Positions 4,909-5,091 of a DNA stretch of 5,091 nucleotides are shown here, piece after piece. The stretch comes from Candidatus Eiseniibacteriota bacterium (GTDB lineage: Bacteria > Joyebacterota > Joyebacteria > Joyebacterales > Joyebacteraceae), in NCBI GenBank assembly GCA_030610515.1, contig JAUWRQ010000131.1, forward strand, positions 1 through 5,091, written 5' to 3'. How positions within the stretch are numbered: position 1 is the stretch's first letter; the number at the start of each line of letters is the position of its first letter. The position numbers were made by a program, and so were the translations under genes. The notes below the pieces were generated by a model. The model made no database searches and was not told where the DNA came from. It saw nothing but the letters and a program-made list of their open reading frames with translations.

Positions 4909-5091
4909 GTGCCGAATTCCCTCGTGAGCGTTCCTCCTCCCGGGGACAGACTCACACGTCCACTCCGCATTCGTGTCGTTGCACCGAGGGCGCCGGTCGC
5001 CGCGGTCTGTGTCGCCGTTGCGGTGCTCTGCGTCCTGGTCGGCTGCACTCAGCACGCGAAGGTCCTTTGCGAGCCCCTGAATCTCGCTTCC
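4909..5091 (+). CDS. Predicted lipoprotein, 3' partial
   Basis: The frame is open from GTG 4909 to the window end (61 codons). AGGAGG at 4894-4899 overlaps the preceding TAG stop and sits 9 nt before the GTG, so translation is probably coupled to the LpoB-like gene. The product has an unusually long basic n-region (five Arg within residues 14-27), a hydrophobic segment (about 29-44) and the lipobox LVGC with C46. A later in-frame GTG at 4924 would shorten the n-region but fits the RBS less well. Only 15 residues follow the cysteine, too few to name a family. Because of its position it may work with the LpoB-like protein at the cell envelope; this is inference. Confidence 0.7.
   Translation, partial: MPNSLVSVPPPGDRLTRPLRIRVVAPRAPVAAVCVAVAVLCVLVGCTQHAKVLCEPLNLAS

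Noticed and set aside
4203..5048. A 281-codon - strand frame over the lipoprotein genes
   Set aside because: Antisense to two lipoprotein genes with clear signal peptides and RBSs; composition typical of a shadow frame.

Overview
This is a compact, high-GC bacterial window (roughly two thirds G+C by eye). All recognisable genes are on the + strand, and GTG and TTG starts are used alongside ATG. Two lipoproteins with lipobox signal peptides, one of them LpoB-like, suggest a diderm (Gram-negative-type) bacterium. The sequence looks chromosomal. I cannot place it in a phylum from this window alone.

Layout: (1) The left edge holds most of an ATP-dependent phosphoenolpyruvate carboxykinase (pckA), lacking about its first 60 residues. 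Its 3' side carries four copies of a 30-bp tandem repeat and then a good rho-independent terminator. (2) After a short region with a candidate promoter, a 10-bp-arm dyad and a duplicated RBS/start motif comes a class I SAM-dependent methyltransferase of YrrT-like appearance. (3) A GNAT acetyltransferase of the RimJ/RimL type follows, most likely starting at TTG, and is closely linked to an AadA/ANT(9)-like aminoglycoside nucleotidyltransferase. Between these two lies a 41-bp tandem repeat that duplicates the stop/start junction and creates two 14-codon mini-ORFs chained by GTGA overlaps. (4) After a 166-nt gap comes an LpoB-family lipoprotein, whose stop codon overlaps the RBS of a second lipoprotein gene that runs off the right edge.

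Functional picture: pckA is a gluconeogenic housekeeping gene with its own terminator. The methyltransferase, acetyltransferase and nucleotidyltransferase are small group-transfer enzymes on one strand. The last two probably share a transcript and may modify small molecules such as aminoglycosides, but their substrates are not proven by sequence. The lipoprotein pair probably acts at the outer membrane/periplasm in peptidoglycan synthesis control.

The most unusual trait is structural. All five sizeable intergenic regions contain a short direct or tandem duplication (30 bp, 41 bp, 25 bp, 41 bp and 15 bp periods). At two gene starts the duplication has the same 41-nt period and produces a 14-codon mini-ORF ending in a 4-nt overlap with the real start. 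No tRNA, rRNA, CRISPR array, transposase or phage gene was seen.
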